DNA of 64,000 nt from an uncultured Aquimarina sp. Its GTDB lineage: Bacteria > Bacteroidota > Bacteroidia > Flavobacteriales > Flavobacteriaceae. The notes under the pieces are model-generated. The model was not told the origin of the DNA. It ran no database searches and was given only the letters and a program-made list of their open reading frames with translations. The DNA lies in NCBI GenBank assembly GCA_947498785.1, contig CANMLS010000027.1, positions 1 to 64,000 of the forward strand, written 5' to 3'. The position numbers were made by a program, and so were the translations under genes. Shown here one piece after another: positions 9,868 through 18,789 of the stretch (position 1 is its first letter; every line of letters begins with the position of its first letter).

Positions 9868-10536
9868 ATGAAAACAGCCATCATATTAGGTGCAACGGGA
9901 CTTACAGGAGGAATTTTATTACAAAAGCTTCTTCATGACCATCGGTATCACAAGATCAAGCTTTTTTCTAGAAGGAGTGTGGATATATCTCATCCAAAAA
10001 TAGAAGAATATTTGATTGATATGCTTCAATTAAACAATCATTCCAAGAATTTTACCGCAGATTAAGTCTTTTGCTGTATTGGAACTACAAATGCAAAAAC
10101 CCAAAATAGGGAATTATATCACAAAATTGATTTTGGAATTCCGATACAGACGGCTCAACTCTGTCTGAAAAATAACATTGATAGGTTGCTGATAATTTCG
10201 GCATTGGGAGCTAATACAAAAAGCAGAGTATTTTATAATCGTACCAAAGGTGAAATGGAAGAAAGTGTTCTTGCCCTCAAAATTCCAAAAACACACATCC
10301 TTCAACCTTCTCTTATTGGTGGAAAAAGAAATGAAAAAAGACCCGGTGAATATATTTTTAAGCAAGTCATGAAGGTTTTTAACCCACTACTTATAGGTGC
10401 AATGAAAAAATATCGTACTATTGACCCAGAAATGATCGTTGCAGCCATGATTTGGTTAGCAAATCATGAATTTGATCAACAAAGAATAGGTTCTGACATG
10501 ATAAACACAATTGCTAAAAAACTAAATAACTCATGA
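9868..10536 (+). pseudogene. NAD(P)-binding Rossmann-fold oxidoreductase (TIP30/YbjT-like), broken by one in-frame stop
   Basis: From ATG 9868 one frame reads a normal 222-codon atypical short-chain dehydrogenase: AIILGATGLTGG near the N-terminus, then KNFTAD, a TAA at 10063-10065, and then, in the same frame, VFCCIGTTNAKT, an RLLIISALGANTKS segment and NRTKGEMEE, ending at 10536. The parts before and after the TAA join without gap or frameshift, and a Glu or Asp codon is expected at that site. So a single point substitution inactivates the gene, or translation restarts internally (ATG 10186), or there is a base-call error. The last four bases overlap the start of the CYTH gene (ATGA), implying translational coupling. 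Substrate unknown. Confidence 0.85.
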
Positions 10537-11000
10537 TCGAAATAGAACGTAAATTTCTTGTCACCTCAGAGAGCTTTAAAAATGAAGCAAAAAAAAATAC
10601 TCGAATCGTACAAGGGTTTCTCAATACTCATCCCGAACGTACGGTTAGAGTTAGAATAAAAGGAGAACATGCCTTTATCACTGTCAAAGGAATTGGTAAT
10701 ACTTCTGGCACTTCTCGTTTTGAATGGGAAAAAGAAATTACTGTCAAAGAAGCAGAACAACTTTTACCCTTGTGCGAAAAAGGAATGATTGAAAAAATTC
10801 GATATGAAATACCTTCTGGACATCATATCATCGAAGTAGATGTCTTTTCTGCAGAAAATAAAGGCCTAATTCTTGCCGAAATTGAATTAAACAATGAGAA
10901 TGAATCTTTTCTTAAACCCAATTGGATTGGAAAAGAAGTTACTGGTGATACTCGATATTATAATTCTCAATTAAGTAAAAAACCTTATATGGTATGGTAA
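10533..11000 (+). CDS. CYTH-domain protein (triphosphate tunnel metalloenzyme)
   Basis: 155 residues starting MIEIERKFLV, with the ExExK signature (Glu3, Glu5, Lys7) of CYTH enzymes, followed by alternating charged strands (VRVRIKGEHAFITVKG, FEWEKEI, YEIPSGHHIIEVDVF) that line the tunnel. Family members hydrolyse inorganic triphosphate or thiamine triphosphate; bacterial short forms mostly act as tripolyphosphatases. Substrate is not determinable here. Start overlaps the preceding broken oxidoreductase gene by 4 nt, so the two form one unit; the CYTH frame itself is intact. Confidence 0.88.
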   Translation: MIEIERKFLVTSESFKNEAKKNTRIVQGFLNTHPERTVRVRIKGEHAFITVKGIGNTSGTSRFEWEKEITVKEAEQLLPLCEKGMIEKIRYEIPSGHHIIEVDVFSAENKGLILAEIELNNENESFLKPNWIGKEVTGDTRYYNSQLSKKPYMVW

Positions 11001-11138
11001 AAAAGTAAACACTATACGTTTTTTGTAATCATTAACAATTCATTAAAAAATCTTAACAAAAGTGTAACATAAATTGCTCGTAAGGCATGGTTTTTTAGTT
11101 CGTCTAAGCAGACTCATTATTAACCAGAAATTACAATT

Positions 11139-12044
11139 ATGTTACACAAATCAAAAAAATCTCTTATAGGGATTGTGCTATTTCTTTGTCCTTTTTTAAC
11201 TGTTCTTGCACAGATTCCTGTGAATGGATTTTATCCCAAAAAAAATACTTTTACCCTTGCACCTAGCTATGGATACAAAAGCTACGATCAGTTTTATATA
11301 GGTTCTACATTATCTGAAGGAAATCCAGCAGGTTTAGGAGAGATTTCTTCATCTATTTTCTCTTTTTATGGGCAATATGCCATATTAGACTGGTTATCCA
11401 CTACAGTTACCTTACCCTACATTAATGTTGAAAGTGAAAATAATGAACTTGATCCTGTTCAAAACGTAGCTCAGGTTGATGGTTTACAAGATTTAGGCCT
11501 CTTTCTAAAAGCAAGAATTCTAGAAAAGAAATTTAAAAATTCTTCTAGAATTAGCCTGGGTGGTGCTTCAGGAGTTACATTCCCTGTTAGTAATTATGAA
11601 GGAGCAGGTGTACTTTCCTTAGGTAACGAAGCAACCACTGTTAATGGTTCTGCTATCTTTCAATATTCGACTCCGATTAAAATTTTCAGTGAAATCCAAT
11701 TAGGTTATAGTCTCAGAAGCAGTGATAATTTTGATATTCCTAACGCTATGTTATATAGTGCAAAAATTGGATATCATAATGAATTTCTGTATCTGCATGC
11801 TAAATTAGATATACAAGATTCTATGTCAGGATTAGATATAGGTACTCAAGAATTTGGTGCTGCCGGAGGACCAGCTGCACTGCCCGAAACCGAGGTAGAC
11901 TTTACAAATCTTTCTTTTGGTTTTTATGTCCCTGTATATAAAAATAGTGTAGGGGTTTCTGCTGGATATGCAACCATACTGAATGGAAGAAATTATAATA
12001 AAGAAACCGCAATTTCTTTTGGCTTGGTCTATACTGCTAGATAA
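11139..12044 (+). CDS. Secreted/outer-membrane beta-barrel candidate, paralogue 1
   Basis: 301 residues. An N-terminal signal peptide (hydrophobic about 8-24, ending TVLAQ) is followed by repeated amphipathic strands rich in Tyr, Ser and Gly and a terminal FGLVYTAR, which suggests an outer-membrane barrel, perhaps of the group annotated as transporter or phenol-degradation MetA-like. No catalytic motif is seen. It aligns end to end with the next gene (same length, shared NGFxPKK, FYIG, PAGxGxISSSI, DIPNAxLYSAK and EVDxTN blocks), so the pair is a tandem duplication. A hairpin terminator follows, so the copies are separately terminated. Function unknown. Confidence 0.7.
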   Translation: MLHKSKKSLIGIVLFLCPFLTVLAQIPVNGFYPKKNTFTLAPSYGYKSYDQFYIGSTLSEGNPAGLGEISSSIFSFYGQYAILDWLSTTVTLPYINVESENNELDPVQNVAQVDGLQDLGLFLKARILEKKFKNSSRISLGGASGVTFPVSNYEGAGVLSLGNEATTVNGSAIFQYSTPIKIFSEIQLGYSLRSSDNFDIPNAMLYSAKIGYHNEFLYLHAKLDIQDSMSGLDIGTQEFGAAGGPAALPETEVDFTNLSFGFYVPVYKNSVGVSAGYATILNGRNYNKETAISFGLVYTAR

Positions 12045-12090
12045 ATATCATCTACATATAGAAATGGGTATTAACTATTTCCTATAATGA

Positions 12091-12119
12091 ATCACCATCA
12101 TATGCTATATGATGGTGAT
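12091..12119 (+). terminator. terminator after paralogue 1
   Basis: Perfect 13-bp inverted repeat (atcaccatcatat / atatgatggtgat) with a 3-nt loop, 47 nt after the stop codon. The T-run is weak (tgtagttt). Confidence 0.65.
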
Positions 12120-12377
12120 TGTAGTTTATAATACTATTCTTGTTTCAATATCTATTCTAGATAATTATTAGAAACCATTCGGACACCAAAGTTAGTCTAG
12201 AGAAAAAGCACAATTAACCGTTAAGACTTAACGGAAAAACCACACTTAAGCGATTGTTTTTGCTTTTTATAGATGTTTTTTATATTTTAAATGTTTATTT
12301 TCACACAATATTAACGATTATCAATGTCCTAATTAAAGATTGATTTTCAGTTAAACTAACCAAACAACATAAATATT

Positions 12378-13283
12378 ATGAATAACTTTACAAGTTTCAA
12401 AAAGGTAATTTTGATGGTGTTTTTATTATCCATTTCATCAATTACATCTCAAACTATTATAAATGGTTTTTTTCCTAAAAAGAAAGATTTAACTATTGCT
12501 TCATCTTATTCCTCTAAAAGCTACGATAGATTTTATATAGGAGATGCTCTTACTACCGATAATCCTGCTGGTATGGGTAAAATATCATCTTCTATCTATA
12601 GTATTTATGGAGAATATGGAATATTGAATTGGTTATCCACCACTGCATCTGTACCTTATATATCTATTGAAAATGAAGAAGGAGTACTAGATCCAGTACA
12701 AGGGGTAAGCCAAGTTGACGGTTTTCAGGATCTGAATGTTTTTGTAAAAGCTAAAATTCTTGATCAAAAATTCATCAACAATTCAAAAATAGCTCTCGGA
12801 GGTGCTACTGGAGTTACTGTTCCCGTAGGAGGATATGAAGAAACAGGTCTTTTATCTTTAGGTACTGGTGCTACTTCGTTTGATGGTTGTGGATTTGTTC
12901 AATTCACAACTCCTTCGAATCTGTTTTTAGAACTACAAGCTGTTTATAGTTTAAAAAGTAGTTCAGATTTTGACATCCCCAATGCATTATTATATAGTGC
13001 AAAAGTTGGATATTATAATAAATGGTTCTATGCTCACGCAAAAGTTGGAGTTCAAAACTCATTAAGCGGATTCGACATAGGATCGCAAGAGTTTATAGAT
13101 GCTGGTGGTCCTTTGGCATTGCGAGAAACTGAAGTGGATTATACAAATGTTAATCTTGACGTATACGTACCTGTTTACAAAAATAGTATCGGTGTTTCAA
13201 CGGGTTATGCTGTAAATGTAGAAGGTCGAAATTATGTTAAAGAATCAGCTTTTTCTATAGGGTTAGTATACAAAGCAAATTAG
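12378..13283 (+). CDS. Secreted/outer-membrane beta-barrel candidate, paralogue 2
   Basis: 301 residues with a signal peptide (about residues 8-24, ending SSITSQ) and the same strand pattern and blocks as the gene upstream (FFPKKKD, FYIGDAL, NPAGMGKISSSIYS, WLSTT, DIPNALLYSAK, LVYKAN at the end). Divergence between the copies is spread along the length, with conserved Gly/Tyr/Asn positions, as expected if both are maintained. 333 nt separate it from its paralogue, enough for its own promoter. No enzymatic motif. Exported protein of the outer membrane is the most that can be inferred. Confidence 0.7.
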   Translation: MNNFTSFKKVILMVFLLSISSITSQTIINGFFPKKKDLTIASSYSSKSYDRFYIGDALTTDNPAGMGKISSSIYSIYGEYGILNWLSTTASVPYISIENEEGVLDPVQGVSQVDGFQDLNVFVKAKILDQKFINNSKIALGGATGVTVPVGGYEETGLLSLGTGATSFDGCGFVQFTTPSNLFLELQAVYSLKSSSDFDIPNALLYSAKVGYYNKWFYAHAKVGVQNSLSGFDIGSQEFIDAGGPLALRETEVDYTNVNLDVYVPVYKNSIGVSTGYAVNVEGRNYVKESAFSIGLVYKAN

Positions 13284-13309
13284 AACACATAATATCGCAA
13301 TAAAAAACA

Positions 13310-13337
13310 CGCTATCAAATTAGTATATTTGATAGCG
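13310..13337 (+). terminator. terminator after paralogue 2
   Basis: Perfect 11-bp repeat (cgctatcaaat / atttgatagcg) with a 6-nt loop, followed by tttaatttt. Confidence 0.75.
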
Positions 13338-13362
13338 TTTAATTTTATAAAGGATATATGTA

Positions 13363-13890
13363 ATGAAAACTGCACAAATCTCATTTATGCTAAAACTGTT
13401 TGGATTTATTACGTTAACAGCGCACATCTCTTGCCAACAACCTCAAAAACCACAGGTTGAAAAATCCAATGATATTGTAAAAGGTATTGAAACAAAAGAA
13501 CCTTCGGTAAAAGTTATTAAAGAACAATTACTAAAAGATGGATTTGAGATTTTCGATTATGTAGATGAAGAAAGTGGTGATACCGTGATCATGCAACAAT
13601 ACTTTATAGCCTTCCTGAAAAGAGGCTCTAATCGTTCTCAAAACAAAAAAGAATCTGATAGTTTGCAAAAATTACATCTTGAGCATTTGGGGAAAATGTA
13701 TAAAGAAGGGTTTGCCGATATTTCAGGACCTTTTGGTGATGATGGTGATATTCGAGGTATTACTATTTATAACACTCCTACATTACAAATGGCAGATAGT
13801 CTAGCCAATATGGATCCAATGGTTAAATCTGGACGTTTAATGATCGAAATACACCCTTGGTGGGCAGCAAAAGGTTTTCCTTTGAGGTAA
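13363..13890 (+). CDS. YciI-like domain lipoprotein candidate
   Basis: 175 residues. The N-terminus (LKLFGFITLTAHISC, Cys near residue 24) looks like a signal peptide with an imperfect lipobox. The C-terminal two thirds resembles YCII-related proteins: YFIAFLKRG, a LHLEHLGKMYKEGFADISGP helix-turn, then MADSLANMDPMVKSGRLMIEIHPWW. In YciI a His-Asp pair sits in the corresponding helix; His here is in LEHLGK. The biochemical role of exported members is unknown. Lies directly after the terminator of the barrel pair, same strand. Confidence 0.7.
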   Translation: MKTAQISFMLKLFGFITLTAHISCQQPQKPQVEKSNDIVKGIETKEPSVKVIKEQLLKDGFEIFDYVDEESGDTVIMQQYFIAFLKRGSNRSQNKKESDSLQKLHLEHLGKMYKEGFADISGPFGDDGDIRGITIYNTPTLQMADSLANMDPMVKSGRLMIEIHPWWAAKGFPLR

Positions 13891-13980
13891 TGAAAATTAA
13901 AAAAATGAAGGTCTTGATTAAATTTAGGAACCTTTCTAATTCTAATAGTATTTAATCTATTATTTGTCCAAAAAATAACT

Positions 13981-14091
13981 TTATGGTTTCACAAAGCGTT
14001 TAGTATATTGATCATTTCCATCTGTAAATTTCAGAAAACAAATCACTTCTTTTAAACCTCTTGCATCGATCTTAAATTTATTTTCACCCAT
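13981..14091 (-). pseudogene. remnant of a T9SS C-terminal sorting domain
   Basis: In the 386-nt gap before pbpC the minus strand encodes a 36-residue piece ending at a stop: it contains FKIDARGLKEVICFLKF and TDGNDQYTKRFVKP, the pattern of the last strands of a type A T9SS sorting domain (hydrophobic-Asp-x-x-x-Leu, F-L-K, T-K-R-F-x-K). An in-frame TAA lies two codons upstream of the ATG and no cargo domain can be read beyond it, so this looks like the tail of a lost secreted protein. Confidence 0.5.
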
Positions 14092-14276
14092 TCTTTAAGT
14101 TGAATATTACACCACTTCTATTATGAAATTAAAGCAAAATAAAATAGAACTATTTTGATTTCAGGTTAGAAAAAAGAATTATAGCTAATATCAATTTAAA
14201 CTTATAATGCCATATATCGTCTCATTCTTTTTTCCATATAAACGTCTTATTCATATATTTTTTAAGAGAGATGGCA

Positions 14277-16628
14277 TTACTTTTTAATTTCTATTTTTCT
14301 TTTTAACTCATTTCCCTTTTCATCCAAAACAGTAATGATATGTATTCCTGGTTTGGCAAACACAGGCATTTCATGAAATTGTTTTGTGGCACCTATATAT
14401 TGATCATCGATATACCAAAACACTTGAGTTTCTGGATTAGTATGCGCAATTTTAAACACCACCTCGTTTGTTTTACCATCAAAGCCTTTGGGAAGATACA
14501 CACTACTATTGGGTTTTGGAAAGATAAAATCCATTCGATCCTGAGATTCTTTGGTACAATCGGATCTATATAACGGCAATGATTTGTAATCGGCATTATT
14601 AGTCTTATAAAAATATTCTTGTAATGGAGGTAATACAAACCAAGATGTATGAGTCATATTGGCTACAGGTTCACAGGAAGAATTCACTCTGTATTGTCCA
14701 GTTGCATCTAAGTGAATTACTTGATGATATGGACACGGATTTGTTCGATCTCCAGAAACGGGTACATACATTTCCTTAGTTGGACAATTATTCCCTGCCA
14801 AAAACCCACTTTTGGCACAGACTTTTACTTTAACCAAATCATCATACGGAGTCAAAAACCACTTCGAATTAGGTAGTAGATTATACACATCAAATAACAC
14901 TGGAGCAGCTGCATTTAATCCTGTTAATTCTGGTCGTCCTTCTCCGTCAGCGTTACCAATCCAAACACCAACAACGTACTTTTTACTACTTCCTATTGCC
15001 CAAGCATCTCTATTACCAAAACTGGTTCCTGTTTTCCAGGCAATCTCTTTTGAGGAGTCATAAAATTGCCATGCTTCATCTCCTTCTGGTCTATTTACTT
15101 TTTTCATTGCTTCAAAAGTTAACCAGATACTACCGGCACCAAATACCGGTTTCTGTTGTGTTTTTTTTCCAAAATCAATCTTCTTTTCTGCTAAGATGAT
15201 TGGTTCTGTAAATTCTTTGGTGAAATATTCACTAGAAGTATCATGATAATGATTCAGTGTTCCAGCAAAGCCTGCATATGTTTTACATAAATCCCATAGA
15301 TTGCCTTCTGCACCACCTACTATAAGAGATAGCCCATAATGATCTGCACTATACTTTAGATCCTTAATCTTAAACACATTCATTTCATCTCTAAATCGTT
15401 GCAAACCATATTGCTGTAATAATCGAACTGCAGGAATATTTAATGAGCGTGCCAATGCCCTATTAGCTGGGGCAGCGCCGCTATAACTTTCATCAAAATT
15501 CTTAGGGCTATAACCAGAAATTACAGTAGGTATATCTGAGACCAATTGCTCTGGCAATAATTCACCCTTATCCATCATAGCTGCATATAATAATGGTTTT
15601 AATGTACTTCCTGTACTTCGTCCTGCCTGAATAATATCCACGTCTTTCTGGTGAGCTTTATCTGTCGAGGTATTACCCACATAGCTTAACACTTCTCTAC
15701 TATCAACATCCAGTACCAAAACGGCCATATTATGCACTTCATTTTGTTTTAATACTTCATAATGTTTTTGTACAACTTGATTAACTTGTTTTTGCAGTAT
15801 TGGATCAATTGTTGTCTGGATTCGTTCTCCTTTATATTTTTTTGCTAATCTTTCTAATAGATGTTTAGCGGTTTGGGGCAGAAAATATGGTTTCTGGGGT
15901 AATTCTTCACCTATAGACAACTCATAGGTTAAGGAATCAATAGAACCTTCTTGCAATAACGTATGTAATAATCGATTTCTCTTTTGTTGTAAACGAATTT
16001 GATTTTTCCCAGGATAGATTAATGAAGGTGCATTAGGCAAAACAGCTAATGTTGCACTTTCTGCCCATGATAATTGATGTGCTGGTAGTCCAAAATACCT
16101 CCATGATGCCATATCAATTCCTACAACATTTCCTCCAAAAGGAGCATGAGAAGCATATAGTTTTAGGATATTTTCTTTGGAAGTTCCTAATTCTAAACGC
16201 GTTGCCAATATTAACTCTTTTAGCTTTTCAAAATATGTACGTCTTTTACCTTTTCGAGCAAGTCGAATTACTTGTTGTGTAAGTGTACTTCCGCCACGAA
16301 CAACTCTACCTGCTCTAATATTTTCGCTGATAGCATCAACCATTGCTACAGGATTAAACCCAAGATGACGGTAAAATTGTTGATCTTCAAAAGCAATAAT
16401 ACACTTTTCGAATTTCTCTGGAACACTATCGGTTTCAGGAAAACGCCATTGTCCATCATTGGCAATCTTGGCTCCCAATAGTTCTCCATTTCTGGTTTCG
16501 ATCACAGTCGCAGTTGGATCACCAAATAAAGGCTTAGGTAATAAAAAATAATACCATGCCAATATTACTCCAAGAATAATGAATCGTTTAGGATGTTTCT
16601 TTATGTAAATTTTTAATTTTTGAAGCAA
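14277..16628 (-). CDS. pbpC: Penicillin-binding protein 1C
   Basis: Bifunctional peptidoglycan synthase of 783 residues: N-terminal membrane anchor (about 14-31); glycosyltransferase family 51 domain with catalytic Glu81 in AFEDQQFYRHLG and RGGSTLTQQV at 111-120; transpeptidase with SxxK Ser341-Lys344, SxN Ser395-Asn397 and KTGT at 532-535; and a C-terminal BiPBP_C-type beta domain (about 690-783). It acts in the periplasm on wall repair. In many bacteria pbpC is adjacent to an alpha-2-macroglobulin gene; here that gene (22793-28318) is on the same strand but separated by seven genes. The M28 peptidase gene ends 20 nt upstream, so co-transcription is possible. Confidence 0.94.
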   Translation of the reverse strand: MLQKLKIYIKKHPKRFIILGVILAWYYFLLPKPLFGDPTATVIETRNGELLGAKIANDGQWRFPETDSVPEKFEKCIIAFEDQQFYRHLGFNPVAMVDAISENIRAGRVVRGGSTLTQQVIRLARKGKRRTYFEKLKELILATRLELGTSKENILKLYASHAPFGGNVVGIDMASWRYFGLPAHQLSWAESATLAVLPNAPSLIYPGKNQIRLQQKRNRLLHTLLQEGSIDSLTYELSIGEELPQKPYFLPQTAKHLLERLAKKYKGERIQTTIDPILQKQVNQVVQKHYEVLKQNEVHNMAVLVLDVDSREVLSYVGNTSTDKAHQKDVDIIQAGRSTGSTLKPLLYAAMMDKGELLPEQLVSDIPTVISGYSPKNFDESYSGAAPANRALARSLNIPAVRLLQQYGLQRFRDEMNVFKIKDLKYSADHYGLSLIVGGAEGNLWDLCKTYAGFAGTLNHYHDTSSEYFTKEFTEPIILAEKKIDFGKKTQQKPVFGAGSIWLTFEAMKKVNRPEGDEAWQFYDSSKEIAWKTGTSFGNRDAWAIGSSKKYVVGVWIGNADGEGRPELTGLNAAAPVLFDVYNLLPNSKWFLTPYDDLVKVKVCAKSGFLAGNNCPTKEMYVPVSGDRTNPCPYHQVIHLDATGQYRVNSSCEPVANMTHTSWFVLPPLQEYFYKTNNADYKSLPLYRSDCTKESQDRMDFIFPKPNSSVYLPKGFDGKTNEVVFKIAHTNPETQVFWYIDDQYIGATKQFHEMPVFAKPGIHIITVLDEKGNELKRKIEIKK

Positions 16629-16648
16629 TATCAGTTTAGATTTTAAAT

Positions 16649-17548
16649 TTAATCTTTAGAAATCACAAGATCTTCTAGTACACGAAACATTAATTCTGTA
16701 GATGAAGCCAGATATTCAAAATTTACTGTTTCATATGTATCACCAGAAGAATGATAAAAAGGAGTGGTATCATCATTTTTATATTCTTCTGTAATCCCAA
16801 TAGCATTAAAATCCACCTCTCTAAATGCCTGGTGATCTGTAGAGTTTATATCGGTAACAAAAACTGGAATATTCAGTTTTTGAGCTTGTTCTATATATTT
16901 CTCTTTTAATACAACTGTTGGCAACTCGAGTTCTATTGCTCGGTCTCCATCCTTATCCCAGCCCATTTGATCAACAGTATGTACAGAATGAATATCAAAA
17001 TTTTTCTTTTGTATAAATTGTGCAAAAGCTCTACTTCCTATCAGACCAAATTCTTCTTGATCAAAAAAGACAACAATAATGTTTTTATTTCTTTTTTTAA
17101 TCGTTTGCATTTTTTTAGCAACACTATAAATCATTGCAACTCCAGTAGCATTGTCATTTGCTCCAGGGCAGTTTTCTACCGAATCATAGTGTGCTCCTAA
17201 AATTACATATTGTTTGCTATCTATTGTTGCCGGGAGTATTGTATATATATTTTTTCCTTCAAAAAAATTAGGAGATTTTTCTGGATCCGGATTTTTAAAT
17301 CTGTAAGAATCTTCTTTTATCTCTAAAGAAAGGTTTCTTATTTTTTCCTTTAAATATATCCTTACTGCTTTTCTTTCTTTTGTAGTATATCTACTTTTTA
17401 AAATGTAATCTTTATATATGTTAGATTCTCCTGTTAAAACAGAAATAATTTCTTTTTGTTCTTCTATTAAGGGTTTCTGACCTAAAACTATGGCAGCACT
17501 AAAACTAAAAAGTAGAAATATAATTATTTTACTATTTATTCTATTCAT
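16649..17548 (-). CDS. M28-family zinc aminopeptidase, exported
   Basis: 299 residues with a signal peptide (about 8-23, ending VLGQ). The M28 core is visible: ILGAHYDSVENCPGANDNATG with zinc ligands His120 and Asp132, VVFFDQEEFGLIGS with general base Glu165 and ligand Glu166, then HTVDQMGWD (Asp ligand) and, near the C-terminus, a His in PFYHSSGDTY. All expected ligands are present, so it should be active, releasing N-terminal amino acids or acting on modified substrates in the periplasm. The start overlaps the upstream small gene by 4 nt (ATGA), implying coupled translation. Confidence 0.9.
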   Translation of the reverse strand: MNRINSKIIIFLLFSFSAAIVLGQKPLIEEQKEIISVLTGESNIYKDYILKSRYTTKERKAVRIYLKEKIRNLSLEIKEDSYRFKNPDPEKSPNFFEGKNIYTILPATIDSKQYVILGAHYDSVENCPGANDNATGVAMIYSVAKKMQTIKKRNKNIIVVFFDQEEFGLIGSRAFAQFIQKKNFDIHSVHTVDQMGWDKDGDRAIELELPTVVLKEKYIEQAQKLNIPVFVTDINSTDHQAFREVDFNAIGITEEYKNDDTTPFYHSSGDTYETVNFEYLASSTELMFRVLEDLVISKD

Positions 17549-17835
17549 TTTAATACTGATTGATAGTGTAGTACTGTAGGAAAAGGGTCATAAAAATGAT
17601 GTAATAGTTTTTTCCATTCTTGATATGCTACTGATGTTCTGAAGCCTATCTCATGATCTTCTAGGGTTTCCCATTCTATTAAGAGTAGGTATTTCTCTTC
17701 TTCAACACATTTTAAAAGATCATGTTTTATATATCCTTTCATCGATGCAATGATTTTTTGTGCTACATTGAATGCCTCTTCAAAAGCTTCTGATTGACCG
17801 GGTTTAATATATAATATTGCTTTTTCTAGTATCAT
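17545..17835 (-). CDS. ABM-superfamily small protein (antibiotic-biosynthesis monooxygenase fold)
   Basis: 96 residues with the ferredoxin-like pattern of ABM proteins: EKAILYIKPGQSEAFEEAF, a central helix, then KYLLLIEWETLEDHEIGFRTS and an FYDPFPTVLHYQ end. Such proteins dimerise and act as small oxygenases, haem-degrading enzymes or stress proteins; no haem-specific residues can be claimed. It starts the unit that runs into the M28 peptidase with a 4-nt overlap. Confidence 0.8.
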   Translation of the reverse strand: MILEKAILYIKPGQSEAFEEAFNVAQKIIASMKGYIKHDLLKCVEEEKYLLLIEWETLEDHEIGFRTSVAYQEWKKLLHHFYDPFPTVLHYQSVLK

Positions 17836-17871
17836 TATGATCTATTCTATTATAATTTCTTTCAAAAAGAA

Positions 17872-18789
17872 TTAAACTTCAATAGATTTTCCTTCAAATG
17901 TTTTTCCTCCAGCACTATCAAAATAAAAATCAATTTGTCCGATATACACTCCACCCATACCACATTGATTGACTAACACTTTTTCTCCCAAAACATTATC
18001 CACAATTGTAGGTTCAGGTAATAGTGTATGTGTATGGCCGCCTATAATAAGATCTATATCTTTTGTTTTTTTTGCCAAATGCAAATCTGAAACTTTGTCA
18101 GGATTACGTTTATAATCATATCCTATATGAGAAAGACATATAATAAGGTCACAGTGTTCCTCTTCTTTTAAAATTCGAGACATGTCCTGTGCTATTTCAA
18201 TAGGATCAAGGTATCTAGTTTCTTTATACAATTCTTTATTAACCAAACCTTCCAGTTCAACTCCTAATCCAAATACTCCAATACGAATTCCATCTCGAAT
18301 CAACACCTTATAAGGTTTTACAAAATCATTTAAAACTGTATTTGTAAAATCATAATTAGCAGAAACAAAATCAAAAGTTGCATTTGGTAATTGGCTTAAA
18401 AATCCATCGATCCCGTTATCAAAATCATGATTTCCGATAGTTGCCAAATCGTAGTCTAACTTAGACATTAATTTAAACTCTATTTCTCCTCCATAATAAT
18501 TAAAATATGGGGTCCCTTGAAATATATCTCCTGCATCTAACAAAACTGTATTGGGATTTTGTTTTCGAACCTGCTCTATTATAGAAGCTCTTCTGGCAAA
18601 CCCTCCTAAACCTGGATATCTGGAATGGTTATTAGGTAGTGGATCAATTTGACTATGTACATCGTTACTATGCAGTACCGTAATCTTTTTTGATATCGGT
18701 TGGTTACATGATGCTAAACTTAATCCTCCCAAACTGGCAAAAGCAGTTGCCGAAGCTATTTGTTGTATAAATCTTCTTCTATTTTGCAT
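17872..18789 (-). CDS. 5'-nucleotidase family metallophosphatase, catalytic half
   Basis: 305 residues. The start MQNRRRFIQQIASATAFASL is Tat-like and is followed by a lipobox ending SLASC (Cys28). Calcineurin-like phosphoesterase motifs: HSNDVHSQ with Asp43 and His45, LLDAGDIFQG with Asp85 and Asp88, GNHDFDNG with Asn120-His121, CLSHIGYD, and GGHTHT, the dinuclear metal set. The 5'-nucleotidase C-terminal domain is absent here; it is encoded by the upstream gene that overlaps the start by 11 nt. The two should form a split periplasmic nucleotidase or UDP-sugar hydrolase. Export by two different routes (Tat here, Sec for the partner) is suggested by the signal peptides. Confidence 0.87.
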   Translation of the reverse strand: MQNRRRFIQQIASATAFASLGGLSLASCNQPISKKITVLHSNDVHSQIDPLPNNHSRYPGLGGFARRASIIEQVRKQNPNTVLLDAGDIFQGTPYFNYYGGEIEFKLMSKLDYDLATIGNHDFDNGIDGFLSQLPNATFDFVSANYDFTNTVLNDFVKPYKVLIRDGIRIGVFGLGVELEGLVNKELYKETRYLDPIEIAQDMSRILKEEEHCDLIICLSHIGYDYKRNPDKVSDLHLAKKTKDIDLIIGGHTHTLLPEPTIVDNVLGEKVLVNQCGMGGVYIGQIDFYFDSAGGKTFEGKSIEV

